From: Phycisphaerae bacterium
Lineage (GTDB): Bacteria > Planctomycetota > Phycisphaerae > Phycisphaerales > UBA1924
DNA length: 64,000 bases
Direction: 5' to 3'
Assembly: GCA_022180725.1 (NCBI GenBank)
Contig: BQMO01000015.1
Span: 43,053 to 107,052 of the forward strand
Both the position numbers and the translations under genes were made by a program. Shown here one piece after another: positions 42,163-51,183 of the stretch (positions within the stretch are counted from its first letter, which is position 1; every line of letters begins with the position of its first letter). The notes below the pieces were generated by a model, which worked only from the letters and a program-made list of their open reading frames with translations, ran no database searches and was not told the origin of the DNA.

Positions 42163-43593
42163 TCACCCGCGCGCCGGCCCCAGCAACTCCTCCGGCCTCG
42201 CCAGGAGCGCCACGATCTCCGCCAGCGCCAGCGCCGCCGTCGCACCGTCCACCACCCGGTGGTCGCACGCCAGGCTCAGCGGCAGCAGCAGCCCCACGCG
42301 GAACGTCCCCTTGCTCACCACCACGCCTTCCTTCGCCCGCCCGACGGCCAGGATGCCCACCTCGGGGTAGTTGATCACCGGCGTGGCAAATCGTCCCGCG
42401 TGGCTCCCCACGTTGCTGATCGTGAACGTGCTCCCCATCAACTGCTCGCGGCTGGCCGTGCGGGCTCGGGCGCCCTCGGCCGCCGACGTGATCGCCCGCC
42501 CGATCTCCAGCACCCCCAGCCGATCGCCATCCCTCAGCACGGGCACCATCAGCCCGTTCTCGGTGTCCGTGGCGATGCCCAGGTGCACGCTGCGGTGCTG
42601 CACGATCGACGCGGCGTACGTCTCATCCTCGGGCTTCTCGTCCACCGTCGCGTTGAGGGCGCGGTAGGCCTGCTGGCAGAGCACGCGGCACACCGCCGAG
42701 GCCACGAACGGCAGGAACGACACCTTCTCCCCGCTCGCCGAGGCCAGTTTCCGCCGCAAGGCGTCCAAGGCCGATACGTCCGCCTCGTCCATGACGGTGA
42801 AGTGCACCGCGCGGTTCATGCTCTCGCGCAGGCGGTTGGCGATGGTCCGCCGAACCCCGCGGAAGGGAATCCGCGTGATCTCATCCCCGGAGGGCGCCGC
42901 GGTCGTGATCCCCGCGGGCCGCTCTGTGGCCGTGGGGCGGGCCGGCGGTGCCGTCGTGAACGACACCTCGACGCGGGCCGGGGGCTTGCCCGCGGGCTTG
43001 GGGGCGATCGACGGGGCGCTCATGTCGCACCCGCCGCCCTTGCCCACGCACGCCCGCACGTCCTTCTCCATCACGCGTCCGCCGATGCCCGTGCCCTTGA
43101 CCGTGTCGATGTCCACGCCCAGGTCGCGAGCCAGCCGTCGCACCGCGGGGGTCGCCAGGGCCTTCCCGCTTCCGGCGCTCATCATCCCCACGACCGTCCC
43201 CTCGTCCTCGGTCCGTGCGGGCGGCTCGTCGTGAATGTCCACGCGCCCCGGCACGGGCTTGGGCTCCGTGTGCGCCCCGTTCGAGGCGTGGGCCGAGGCC
43301 GGCGCGGTGGGGGCCTTCGGCGACGCCACGCCTCCCGCGCCCTCGTATTCCACCAGCGGCACGCCGACCTTGATGACGTCGCCCGGCTTGCCGTGCAGGG
43401 CCTTGATGGTGCCCGCGCGGGGGCTGGTCACCTCGACCACGGCCTTGTCCGTCTCCATCTCCGCAAGGACGTCAAGTTCGCCGACGGCCTGCCCCACCTC
43501 GACCCGCCACTTGATCAGTTCCGCCTCGGCGAGGCCCTCGCCCAGGTCGGGGAGCAGAAACACGTTCGGGTCTTTCGATGCGGCGTGCGCCAT
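42163..43593 (-). CDS. pdhC: Pyruvate (or 2-oxoacid) dehydrogenase E2, dihydrolipoamide acyltransferase
   Basis: A 476-residue protein. The N-terminal lipoyl domain has EMETDKAVVE with lipoyl Lys50. The peripheral subunit-binding domain has TPAVRRLARDLGVDI followed by GTGIGGRV, near 150-185. The C-terminal catalytic domain has FRGVRRTIANRLRESM and LACDHRVVDG with the active His and Asp. ATG 43593 follows GAGAGGT. It transfers the acetyl group to CoA. It belongs with E1-beta and E1-alpha upstream on the same strand, but an acetyltransferase gene on the opposite strand separates them. Confidence 0.93.
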   Translation of the reverse strand: MAHAASKDPNVFLLPDLGEGLAEAELIKWRVEVGQAVGELDVLAEMETDKAVVEVTSPRAGTIKALHGKPGDVIKVGVPLVEYEGAGGVASPKAPTAPASAHASNGAHTEPKPVPGRVDIHDEPPARTEDEGTVVGMMSAGSGKALATPAVRRLARDLGVDIDTVKGTGIGGRVMEKDVRACVGKGGGCDMSAPSIAPKPAGKPPARVEVSFTTAPPARPTATERPAGITTAAPSGDEITRIPFRGVRRTIANRLRESMNRAVHFTVMDEADVSALDALRRKLASASGEKVSFLPFVASAVCRVLCQQAYRALNATVDEKPEDETYAASIVQHRSVHLGIATDTENGLMVPVLRDGDRLGVLEIGRAITSAAEGARARTASREQLMGSTFTISNVGSHAGRFATPVINYPEVGILAVGRAKEGVVVSKGTFRVGLLLPLSLACDHRVVDGATAALALAEIVALLARPEELLGPARG

Positions 43594-43701
43594 GCGTACC
43601 TCTCGGCCTGAAGATGCGTCACCGGGCCTTCGATTGGCCCTTCGGCCCAAGTCTAGTGCGCGTCCGGCGAGATCGCGCCGCCTCGGGCCGTAGACTCCGT
43701 C

Positions 43702-44526
43702 ATGTCCACCCTCGAACTCCGTGAGATCGCCCGCCGCGAGGAAGGCCGCCAAGCCCGCGCCCTCGCCGAGGCCGCCGAGTTTGCCCTCCCAATCGCCGGC
43801 GGGACGGTCGGGCGGGGCGTGCCCGGCCTGTGGCACAACTACGCCGTGGGACTGGGACTTGCCGGCCCAGTGGCCGACGCCGACCTCGACGCGGCCATCG
43901 CCTTCCATGCCGATCACGGCGTCGAGCCGCGCATCGAACTCTGCCCCTTTGCCCACGATTCCCTCCTTGCCGGCCTCGCGAAGCGGGGCTTCGTCCTCCG
44001 CCTCTTCGAGATGACCTTCTTCCGCGCGTTGGACCCGGAGTGCCCCGTGCAGCCGGTTTTCACGCCGCCCGCGGACCTTCGCGTGGAGATCGTCAACGCC
44101 GCCGACCCGGCCGCCGTCCGCGAGTTTGCCCGCACCGCCATCGCAGGCTTTCTTCCGCCCGAACAGGCCATCACCGACGACATGATCGAGTCCGCCTCGC
44201 GCAATGTGCGCCACCCGCGCTCGGTGGCGGTGGTGGGGCGGCTCGACGGCCAGACCATCGCCGCGGGGGCGATGGAAGTCGCCGGCGAGTCGTGCGCCCT
44301 CTTCGGCCTCAGCGTCGCCCCCGCGTTCCGCCGACGGGGCATCCAGCAGGCCATGCTCGCGTGGCGACTCAACCACGCCGCTTCCCGCGGCTGCCGCTTC
44401 GCCTGCATCGGCGGAAAGCCCGGCGAGGGCACCGAGCGCAACGTCCGCCGCATGGGCTTCACACTCGCCTATACCAAGGTTCACCTCGTCAAGCCCGGGC
44501 CGGGGCTGACGCCGATGCAAGGTTGA
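43702..44526 (+). CDS. GNAT family N-acetyltransferase
   Basis: A 274-residue protein with the acetyl-CoA fold in its second half: LFGLSVAPAFRRRGIQQAML, the pantetheine loop, then FACIGGKPGEGTERNVRRMGF. The N-terminal 110 residues look like a degenerate second GNAT domain (LWHNYAVGLGLAGP). It is transcribed against the flanking pdh genes, splitting E2 from E1. Its substrate cannot be assigned. Confidence 0.82.
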   Translation: MSTLELREIARREEGRQARALAEAAEFALPIAGGTVGRGVPGLWHNYAVGLGLAGPVADADLDAAIAFHADHGVEPRIELCPFAHDSLLAGLAKRGFVLRLFEMTFFRALDPECPVQPVFTPPADLRVEIVNAADPAAVREFARTAIAGFLPPEQAITDDMIESASRNVRHPRSVAVVGRLDGQTIAAGAMEVAGESCALFGLSVAPAFRRRGIQQAMLAWRLNHAASRGCRFACIGGKPGEGTERNVRRMGFTLAYTKVHLVKPGPGLTPMQG

Positions 44527-44628
44527 CTCCTGCCGACTCCGGCGAGTCGCTGCCGGCGCACGGCTTCCCGCTTCACAATTGGTTCACTCTGCGAGCCCCC
44601 CCGGGAAGTCGCCGCCGAGGGGTCACCG

Positions 44629-45627
44629 CTAATACGCCAGGCACTGCATCACCGCCTCTTCCACGCGCTTCGCGTCCGGCAGGTACTGGCCTTCGAGTTT
44701 GTAGTACGGCATCATCACGTCGAACCCCGCCACGCGCTGCACGGGCGCCTTCAGGTGCAGAAAACTCCGCTCCTGGACGATCGTCGCGATTTCCGCCCCG
44801 AACCCCGCCGTCTTGGGCGCCTCGTGCACGACCACGCACCGCCCGGTCTTCTCCACGCTCCGCACGATCGCCTCGGCGTCGAGCGGCGAGATCGTCCGCA
44901 GGTCGATCAGTTCCGCCGAGACGTCCTCGGGCAGGTGGTCGAGTGCCTCGTTGCACGTGTGCACGCACGCCCCCCATGAGACGATCGTCACGTCGGTCCC
45001 CTCGGCCACCACCTTCGCCTCACCGATGGGGATCGTGTACGCCTCTTCGGGAATCTGCTCGCGGTGCGAGCGATACACCCGCTTGGGCTCGAAGAACACC
45101 ACCGGGTCCGGGTCGCGGATGGCCGAGAGGAGCAGGCCCTTCGCGTCGTAGGGCGTGCTGGGAATGACGACTTTCAGGCCGGGCGTGTGGGCGTAGATCG
45201 CCTCGGGCGAGTCGCTGTGCAGTTCCGGAGCGTGGATGCCCCCGCCCCACGGGACGCGGACGGTCATGGGGACGGTGATGCTCCCCCGCGAGCGGTTGCG
45301 ATACCGGGCCGCGTGGTTCACCAACTGGTCGAACGCCGGGCCGAGAAACCCCTCGAACTGAATCTCGGGCACGGGGCGCATCCCCGCCATGGCCAGCCCG
45401 ATGCTCGTCCCCATGATGCCCGATTCGGAGAGCGGCGTGTCAATGACGCGCTCCGGCCCAAATACCTTCTGCAACCCCTCCGTCACGCGGAAGACCCCGC
45501 CGTTCAGCCCGACGTCCTCGCCGAGACAGACCACGCGCGTATCGCGCTCCATTTCCTGGTACAACGCCTCGTTGATGGCGTCCACGAGCGTGAGGCCTTG
45601 CTTGATCATCGCTTCGGTTCGAGGCAT
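44629..45627 (-). CDS. pdhB: Pyruvate dehydrogenase E1 component, beta subunit
   Basis: A 332-residue transketolase-type subunit. It shows LGEDVGLNGGVFRVT, TPLSESGIMGTSIGLAM, QFEGFLGPAFDQLVNH and the C-terminal transketolase domain with VHEAPKTAGFGAEI. ATG 45627 has GGAG at 45632-45635 on the minus strand. It pairs with E1-alpha, upstream on the same strand. The ribosome-binding site abuts the inverted-repeat arm of the small element inserted between the two genes. Confidence 0.95.
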   Translation of the reverse strand: MPRTEAMIKQGLTLVDAINEALYQEMERDTRVVCLGEDVGLNGGVFRVTEGLQKVFGPERVIDTPLSESGIMGTSIGLAMAGMRPVPEIQFEGFLGPAFDQLVNHAARYRNRSRGSITVPMTVRVPWGGGIHAPELHSDSPEAIYAHTPGLKVVIPSTPYDAKGLLLSAIRDPDPVVFFEPKRVYRSHREQIPEEAYTIPIGEAKVVAEGTDVTIVSWGACVHTCNEALDHLPEDVSAELIDLRTISPLDAEAIVRSVEKTGRCVVVHEAPKTAGFGAEIATIVQERSFLHLKAPVQRVAGFDVMMPYYKLEGQYLPDAKRVEEAVMQCLAY

Positions 45628-45635
45628 GGGTGCTC

Positions 45636-46109
45636 CAAATGGCCAAATCGCAAAGGTGCAAAGGGCCAAAGCCCAGTCACTTCTTGGATGCGCGGCGTGA
45701 TCGGGTCAGAATCGCCCCGAATATCAGCCGCAACTCTTTCGTTTCCGACTCCACACCGGTCAGTCGCTCCGAATTGATCCAGCCTCGCTTGGCGACAAAT
45801 CGAAGCCAGAACTGGACTTCCGAAAGTTCTTTCAAGATTACGCTAATGCCACGACAAAAATCTGCTCGACTCATGGCTTCAGCCGTCTCAAACGTGTTGG
45901 CTCCAACCGATGTTCCTGATCCGTACAACTGGTCAACGACGCGACGACTCTTTCCTGATTTTTCAACGGCATCCGCAACATCTGCGACACGATGGGAGAA
46001 CAACTCAACCCGCTCCAGCAAGTCTTCCCGAAGCCGTCCCATTTCATCTCTCCGACACTGTTCGCCGTTTCCTCTTTGCGCCTTTGCACCTTTGCTATTT
46101 AGCACTTTC
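45636..46109 (-). mobile_element. Small element with terminal inverted repeats carrying a four-helix-bundle gene
   Basis: The arms contain a perfect 15-bp inverted repeat, GCAAAGGTGCAAAGG at 45650-45664 and CCTTTGCACCTTTGC at 46081-46095. An imperfect extension gives about 35 bp (45636-45671 and 46074-46109). Inside is one gene for a four-helix-bundle protein. The unit lies between pdhA and pdhB and leaves the pdhB ribosome-binding site intact. The pdhA stop codon (TAG at 46095-46097 on plus) lies within the other arm. Confidence 0.6.
45677..46042 (-). CDS. Four-helix-bundle protein (23S rRNA IVS / S23 family)
   Basis: A 121-residue protein of the four-helix-bundle family first noted in intervening sequences of 23S rRNA genes, related in fold to the Avd accessory protein of diversity-generating retroelements. 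Diagnostic is RRVVDQLYGSGTSVGANTFE, then SRADFCRGISVILKELSE and a C-terminal helix ETKELRLIFGAI. ATG 46042 follows GGAGAG. An upstream in-frame ATG at 46105 would translate the inverted-repeat arm (KGAKAQR-type residues) and is less likely. The protein's role is unknown, but homologues are often found as scattered, repeat-flanked genes. Confidence 0.85.
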   Translation of the reverse strand: MGRLREDLLERVELFSHRVADVADAVEKSGKSRRVVDQLYGSGTSVGANTFETAEAMSRADFCRGISVILKELSEVQFWLRFVAKRGWINSERLTGVESETKELRLIFGAILTRSRRASKK

Positions 46110-47213
46110 CCGCAGCCCCGCCTGCTCCGGCCGCTGCCCGAGCGAGTGCGTCCGCATTGTCCGCCTCTGCGTTTCCATCTCCGGCGTCATTGTCTCGAAG
46201 GTGTAATCGAACATGTCCGTTACGGGCGGCACCCCCGCGCCCTCCGCCGCCTTCACCACGTCCGACGCGGTCTGCCGACCGGCCTCGTCCGCCGCCGCCT
46301 GCTTCGCGTCGTCCCACAGCCCCTTGCCCGTGAGATACTTCCGCAGGCGGATCAGCGGATCCTTGCCCATCCACGCGTCGACTTCCTCGCTGTCGCGGTA
46401 TCGTCGGGCATCGTCGGCGGTGGTGTGGTCCGCCAACCGGTACGTCACCGCCTCGATGAACGCCGGCCCGCCGCCCGAACGGGCGCGCTCGATGGCGTCC
46501 CGGCTCGCCTTGTAGACCGCGAAGAGGTCGTTCCCGTCCACCTGGATGCACGGCATGTCGTACGCCAGCGCCTTCTGCGCCACCGTCGCGCTGTTCATCT
46601 GCTGCTCGCGCGGCACGGAGATCGCCCACTGGTTGTTCTGGCAGAAGAACACGCACGGCACCTGGAACGCGCTCGCGAAGTTCATCGCCTCGTGAAAGTC
46701 GCCCTCGCTGGTCGCGCCGTCGCCGAAGTAGGTGATGGCGACGCGGGGTTCCTTGCGCATCTTGAAGGCCCAGGCCATCCCGGTCGCGTGGAGCATCTGC
46801 GTGCCGATGGGCACGCACAGGGGCAGGGTGCAGACGCCCTCGGGAATCTTGCTGCCACGCTCGTCGCCCATCCAGTACATGAAGACCTGGTGCATGGGCT
46901 GGCCATGCATCCAGAGCGCGGCGTTCTCTCGGTAGCAGGGGACGAGCCAGTCCACGCCGCGCTTGGCCGCGAAGCCCGACCCGATCGCCGCGGCCTCCTG
47001 CCCCTTGTTCTGCGGGTAGGTCCCCATTCGCTTGGCACGCTGGAGCTTGAAAGCCGTCTCGTCGACAAACCGGCACTTCACCATGTACCGGTACAACTCG
47101 ACGACGTCCTCGTCGGACAGCGTGTCCTTGGCCAGTTTCTCGTCGAGCACCCCGTGCTCATCGAGAATCTGGAGGTACTCGACCTTTCCTTCGTACGCGA
47201 TGCGGGTGGGCAT
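46095..47213 (-). CDS. pdhA: Pyruvate dehydrogenase E1 component, alpha subunit
   Basis: A 372-residue thiamine-diphosphate subunit. The ThDP motif is GDGATSEGDFHEAMN ... NNQWAIS, and the family features RGTYPQNKGQEA-like (MGTYPQNKGQEAAAIG) and DHTTADDARRY are present. ATG 47213 is preferred; the frame extends two codons to a TTG. It decarboxylates pyruvate and passes the acetyl group to E2 lipoate with E1-beta. The last codons (ESAK) and the stop fall in the arm of the inserted element, so the natural C-terminus may have been altered. Confidence 0.95.
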   Translation of the reverse strand: MPTRIAYEGKVEYLQILDEHGVLDEKLAKDTLSDEDVVELYRYMVKCRFVDETAFKLQRAKRMGTYPQNKGQEAAAIGSGFAAKRGVDWLVPCYRENAALWMHGQPMHQVFMYWMGDERGSKIPEGVCTLPLCVPIGTQMLHATGMAWAFKMRKEPRVAITYFGDGATSEGDFHEAMNFASAFQVPCVFFCQNNQWAISVPREQQMNSATVAQKALAYDMPCIQVDGNDLFAVYKASRDAIERARSGGGPAFIEAVTYRLADHTTADDARRYRDSEEVDAWMGKDPLIRLRKYLTGKGLWDDAKQAAADEAGRQTASDVVKAAEGAGVPPVTDMFDYTFETMTPEMETQRRTMRTHSLGQRPEQAGLRESAK

Positions 47214-47270
47214 GGGCAAGAATAGGCCGCGACGATTCCACGCTCGGCGTGCCGGCGCCTCACCAAAGAA

Positions 47271-47299
47271 ACAACCGCGAGCATTCAGCCCGCGGTTGT
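47271..47299 (-). terminator. Terminator of the dockerin-like gene
   Basis: A 9-bp stem, ACAACCGCG (47271-47279) and CGCGGTTGT (47291-47299), followed on the minus strand by TTTCTTTGG. It lies 20 bp after the dockerin-like stop and upstream of pdhA, isolating the two. Confidence 0.7.
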
Positions 47300-47321
47300 G
47301 TCACCATGCCTTGGATGTATC

Positions 47322-47732
47322 TTACGGGCAGGGCGCGCCGCCGACGACCAGTTCCACGGCCTCGACGTCGTTCCCGTTCACGGCCCCGTCCTGATTGAAA
47401 TCCGGATCGGGCTGGCAGAAATCACTGAAATCGCCGCCCACGGCCAGTTCCATGATCTCCACGTCGATGCCGTTCACCGCGCCGTCGCAGTTCACGTCGC
47501 CGTCGCACGTCGGCCCCCCGGGCGGCGTGCTGACCCAGAACCCGCCGCTCAGCGTAAACGACCCGCCCGACATCACGCCCGCGTCGGGCTGCCCGATCGT
47601 CCCGCTCAACGTGAAGGCGCCCCCCGCGGAGGTGCCGCCGCCGCCATCGATGGTGTACCAGTCAATTGTCGGTTGGGCCTGGGCCGCCGAGGTGATCGCC
47701 AGCAAGGCAACAAGTGCGAAACAGGTCCTCAT
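47322..47732 (-). CDS. Exported dockerin-type (GC-type) repeat protein
   Basis: A 136-residue exported protein. It has a signal peptide (FALVALLAITSAAQAQ), then a short beta-rich module (TSAGGAFTLSGTIGQPDAG, GGSFTLSGGFW). The C-terminal pair of EF-hand-like dockerin repeats is DVNCDGAVNGIDVEIMELAVGG and DFNQDGAVNGNDVEAVELVVGG, both Asp/Asn ligand-rich. Flanking Cys residues are present. Planctomycetes, especially Phycisphaerae, attach such C-terminal repeats to many surface proteins. ATG 47732 follows GGGAGG. The binding partner is unknown. Confidence 0.85.
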   Translation of the reverse strand: MRTCFALVALLAITSAAQAQPTIDWYTIDGGGGTSAGGAFTLSGTIGQPDAGVMSGGSFTLSGGFWVSTPPGGPTCDGDVNCDGAVNGIDVEIMELAVGGDFSDFCQPDPDFNQDGAVNGNDVEAVELVVGGAPCP

Positions 47733-47883
47733 GAGGTGCCTCCCGATTTGACCGGTACGAGTGTCGCACACGGCCTTCATACTGTCAAGCGAAGTTCTCG
47801 TACGAACTGTCCATCGATTCTGAGTATTTTTGCATTATTTTCGGACGGCCCCGGATTCCATCTCACGGGGCGTTGTTCTCGGA

Positions 47884-49551
47884 TCAGTTCGCCCCGCCGG
47901 CGGGGCGTTCCCCGGCCCCTGGCCCACGTCCCTGTGGCGGTCGCGCAGGCCGTGCCGCGGCCGGCGGGCGAGACAGCAACTCCGGTGCGCACGCCAGCCG
48001 ATACGCCACAATCGCGGCGTTCGTTGACGACTGCACCAGGTACTCCGCGATCGCCAGGTCGTACGTGTCGTTCTGCGTGTGCCAGCCGTAGCCATAATCC
48101 GCCCGTCCGACCTCGTCCCAGAAGAAGCCGGGCACCCCGGCCTGAATGAACGACTGATGGTCGCTCCCGCCGCCGCCGGTGCGCATCTCCCCTTGCTTGC
48201 GGATGTTGACGTTCAGGTACTTCTTGTCCACCTCGCTGTAGAACTGGTTGTTCGTCGGGGCCGTCGCCGCCGCCAGGTAGTCCACCTGCGAGGTCGCCGC
48301 GGGAATCCCGCCCTCGTAGTTCGTCCCGCCGTCGTCCACGAAGACCGCCGAGATCTTCTCCAGCTTCTCCCGGTTGGCCTCGACATACGCCCGCGAACCC
48401 AGCAACCCCTGCTCCTCGCCCGTCCACAGGATGAACCGGATCGTCCGCTTCGGCTTGGCGCCCACCGCCATCAGAATCCGCGCCGCTTCCAACGTCACGC
48501 TCGAACCCGTGCCGTTATCCGTGCACCCTTCCGACCCCGGGCCGTTCCATGAATCCAGGTGCGCCGAGATGATCACCACCTCGTCCGGCTTCTCCGTCCC
48601 GGGAATTTCCGCGATCGTGTTGTACACGGGGATCGGCCCCTTCGTGAACGTGCAGTTCAGGTCGAACTCCGCCTCCACGGGCTCCCCGTCGGCGACCCGC
48701 GAGTTGATGAAGTCGTAGTCCGACCGCCGGATTACGACCTGCGGCCCCGGAGGAATGGCGTCCGCGTCCAGGTTCCGCCACCCCGGCGCCCCGCCCGTCC
48801 ACACCCGCTCGTCGCTGCTCGTCGTGATGTACCCCGCGATCGGCTCCAGGCTCAGACGTTCCGCGATGCTCAGGTTCTCCGGCGATGTGCCCTCCGCCAC
48901 CTTCCGCCTCGCGTCACGCGCCACCTGGTACCGCGTCCCCACCCGATCACGTATCCCGCGCTGCCCGACCGCCGGCGGCGCCTTGATCAGCACCCACGAG
49001 CCGTACAACTTGGGCTGGACGGCCAGAAACTCCTCGGCGTTCTGCGGCTCCTTCACCACCGGACCTCGCACCGGTCCCTCCGTGCCCACCGCCCAGGCCT
49101 GCCACGTCAACTGCATGTCGCGGATCGGCTCATACTGCGACTCGCCACCCCCACGTGGCGTCCGCTTCAGCACCACCTTCCCGTACGAAGGCCCGCGATC
49201 AAACCGCACCGGGATCTCGCCCCACTTGTCCAGGTGCGCGTTCGACAAGCCCCACGACGCGAACTGGTCCTTCGTCCAGTTGTTCGCGTTTTCCAATGCG
49301 CTCGACCCCGTCAGTCTCGCACCGATCTCCTTTGTCAGATGCCGAAGATGCGACATCACCTGATTCCGGTTCTTTCCCTCGTCCAGAATCGCCCGAACCA
49401 CCGCCGGATCGCCCATCTCGATCTCGGGGCATGGAGTTTCAACCCCGTCGATCACCGCCACCCACGACGATGTCTGGGCCTGCGCCAGGAGGCTCCCGGC
49501 CAGCACCACGACGCTCCACGCACCCATCTGCCCCAGTTTTAAGGTTCTCAT
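47884..49551 (-). CDS. M28 family zinc aminopeptidase/carboxypeptidase
   Basis: A 555-residue exported metallopeptidase with a signal peptide (MGAWSVVVLAGSLLAQAQ). Zinc ligands and catalytic residues are in ISAHLDSW, GCTDNGTGSS, WTGEEQGLLGS and GWHTQNDTYD. A PA-type insert lies between the prodomain and catalytic domain. The C-terminal tail is Pro/Gly/Arg-rich. ATG 49551 is chosen because GAAGGAT is correctly spaced to it; ATG 49560 would leave no spacing. It degrades peptides outside the cytoplasm. Confidence 0.88.
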   Translation of the reverse strand: MRTLKLGQMGAWSVVVLAGSLLAQAQTSSWVAVIDGVETPCPEIEMGDPAVVRAILDEGKNRNQVMSHLRHLTKEIGARLTGSSALENANNWTKDQFASWGLSNAHLDKWGEIPVRFDRGPSYGKVVLKRTPRGGGESQYEPIRDMQLTWQAWAVGTEGPVRGPVVKEPQNAEEFLAVQPKLYGSWVLIKAPPAVGQRGIRDRVGTRYQVARDARRKVAEGTSPENLSIAERLSLEPIAGYITTSSDERVWTGGAPGWRNLDADAIPPGPQVVIRRSDYDFINSRVADGEPVEAEFDLNCTFTKGPIPVYNTIAEIPGTEKPDEVVIISAHLDSWNGPGSEGCTDNGTGSSVTLEAARILMAVGAKPKRTIRFILWTGEEQGLLGSRAYVEANREKLEKISAVFVDDGGTNYEGGIPAATSQVDYLAAATAPTNNQFYSEVDKKYLNVNIRKQGEMRTGGGGSDHQSFIQAGVPGFFWDEVGRADYGYGWHTQNDTYDLAIAEYLVQSSTNAAIVAYRLACAPELLSRPPAAARPARPPQGRGPGAGERPAGGAN

Positions 49552-49651
49552 ACGATTCATCCTTCAAAACCTCTGTTGCCCGCATCGTTGGCGGTCGCGC
49601 CGGCGGCCTGCCCTGCGCCTCAGACTACCACATTCAGGCCGTCATCGCGTG

Positions 49652-49680
49652 TTGGATTGACGCCATTCTCGGCGTACACT
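49652..49680 (+). promoter_or_regulatory. Promoter of trigger factor gene
   Basis: TTGGAT (49652-49657) and TACACT (49675-49680) separated by 17 bp, about 90 bp before the tig start codon. Confidence 0.55.
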
Positions 49681-49770
49681 CCCCTCCCACAGTTTCACCC
49701 CATGCCGGGGCTTCTGTATCGCACCTTCCATATCCCGACCAGTTCGGGTTGACTTGACCGGGAGAGAACC

Positions 49771-51153
49771 ATGTCGCAGTCGGCTGTCGCGGATCGTCCT
49801 AACACCGTTTCCATCAAAGATGCCGGCCCCTGCGCCAAACTCATGGCCATCGAGATCCCCGCCGAGACAATCGCGGGAAAGCTCCGCGAGTCCCTCGACA
49901 TGCTCGGGACCGAAGCCCAGCTCCCCGGCTTCCGCAAGGGCCGCGTTCCCAAGGCGCTGATCGAAAAGCGTTTCGGCCCATCCATCCGCAAGGAGGCCAA
50001 GACCGAACTGGTCACCCAGGCCGTGAACCAGGCCGTCGAAGAGCACAAACTCAAGGTGGTCGGCGCTCCGACCGCCCAGGGGCTGGACAAGGCCGAACTG
50101 ATCGACGGCAAGCCCTTCGCCTTCGAGGTCGAGGTCGAGGTGCTCCCGGAGTTTGATCTTCCCCCCATCGACGGGATCGCGGTAAAGAAGCCGACCATCG
50201 ATGTGACGGATGCGATGGTGGACGACGAACTCCGCAAACTCTGCATCAACGAAGGCTCGCTCGAGTCGCGTGACGTGGCCGAGCCGGGTGATTACATCAC
50301 CGGGCACGCCGTCATGGTCGACGACAAGGGGACCGAGTTCTACAACCTCAAAGGCGCCGTCATCCAGAAGCCCCTCGCCGAGGCCAAGGGCAAGGGCATG
50401 ATCCTGGGCATCATGGTCGACGACTTCGACAAGCAACTGGGCGCCCCCAAGCCGGGCACGACGATCACCGTCAAAGCCAAAGGCCCCGAGCAGCACGAGG
50501 TCGAGGGCATCCGCGGGGCCAATCTCACCATCACCTTCCAGGCCGAGCGGGTCGACCGCATCATCCCCGCGCCCACGGCCGATATCGTCGCCCAGTACGG
50601 CTTCGAGAGCGAGGCGCAACTCAAGGACCGCATCCGCGCTCGCATCGAGGAACGCGTCAAGAGCGAACAACTCACCGTCATGCACCAGCAGATCGCCAAG
50701 CACCTGCTCGACAAGACGACGTTCGAACTTCCCCGGCGACTCTCCGCCCAGCAGGCCGCACGCACCCTCGCCCGCCGCCGCATGGAACTCATGCACCGCG
50801 GCGTCGATGCCCAGAAGATCGAGGAAAACCTCGCGGCCCTGCGTTCCGCCTCCGCGGCCGACGCCTCCCGCGACCTCAAGGCCTTCTTCATCCTCTTCCG
50901 CATCGCCGAGGACCTCAAGATCCAGGTGCAGGACGTGGAGATCAGCCAGCGCATCGCGCAGATGGCCTTCCAGCGCAACGTCCGCCCCGAGGCGCTCCGG
51001 GCCGAGTTGCAGCAATCCGGCCAGCTCTCGCAGGTGTACCAGACCATCCGCGAGCAGAAAACCCTCGACGCGCTGCTCAACAAGGCCACGATCAGCGAGA
51101 TGCCCGCCGAAGAGTTCAACAAACTCATGAAGGATCAGGCCGGGAAAAACTAA
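49771..51153 (+). CDS. tig: Trigger factor (ribosome-associated peptidyl-prolyl isomerase chaperone)
   Basis: A 460-residue protein with the three expected parts. The N-terminal ribosome-binding domain contains the signature LPGFRKGRVP near 50-60. The FKBP-like PPIase middle (about 160-265) is degenerate, and the long helical C-terminal chaperone domain runs about 265-450. ATG 49771 has GGGAGAG upstream. Trigger factor folds nascent chains at the tunnel exit. The downstream clpP/clpX neighbours common elsewhere are absent. Confidence 0.92.
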   Translation: MSQSAVADRPNTVSIKDAGPCAKLMAIEIPAETIAGKLRESLDMLGTEAQLPGFRKGRVPKALIEKRFGPSIRKEAKTELVTQAVNQAVEEHKLKVVGAPTAQGLDKAELIDGKPFAFEVEVEVLPEFDLPPIDGIAVKKPTIDVTDAMVDDELRKLCINEGSLESRDVAEPGDYITGHAVMVDDKGTEFYNLKGAVIQKPLAEAKGKGMILGIMVDDFDKQLGAPKPGTTITVKAKGPEQHEVEGIRGANLTITFQAERVDRIIPAPTADIVAQYGFESEAQLKDRIRARIEERVKSEQLTVMHQQIAKHLLDKTTFELPRRLSAQQAARTLARRRMELMHRGVDAQKIEENLAALRSASAADASRDLKAFFILFRIAEDLKIQVQDVEISQRIAQMAFQRNVRPEALRAELQQSGQLSQVYQTIREQKTLDALLNKATISEMPAEEFNKLMKDQAGKN

Positions 51154-51183
51154 GTCGTTCAGCGGTCAGCGTTCGCCATACGT

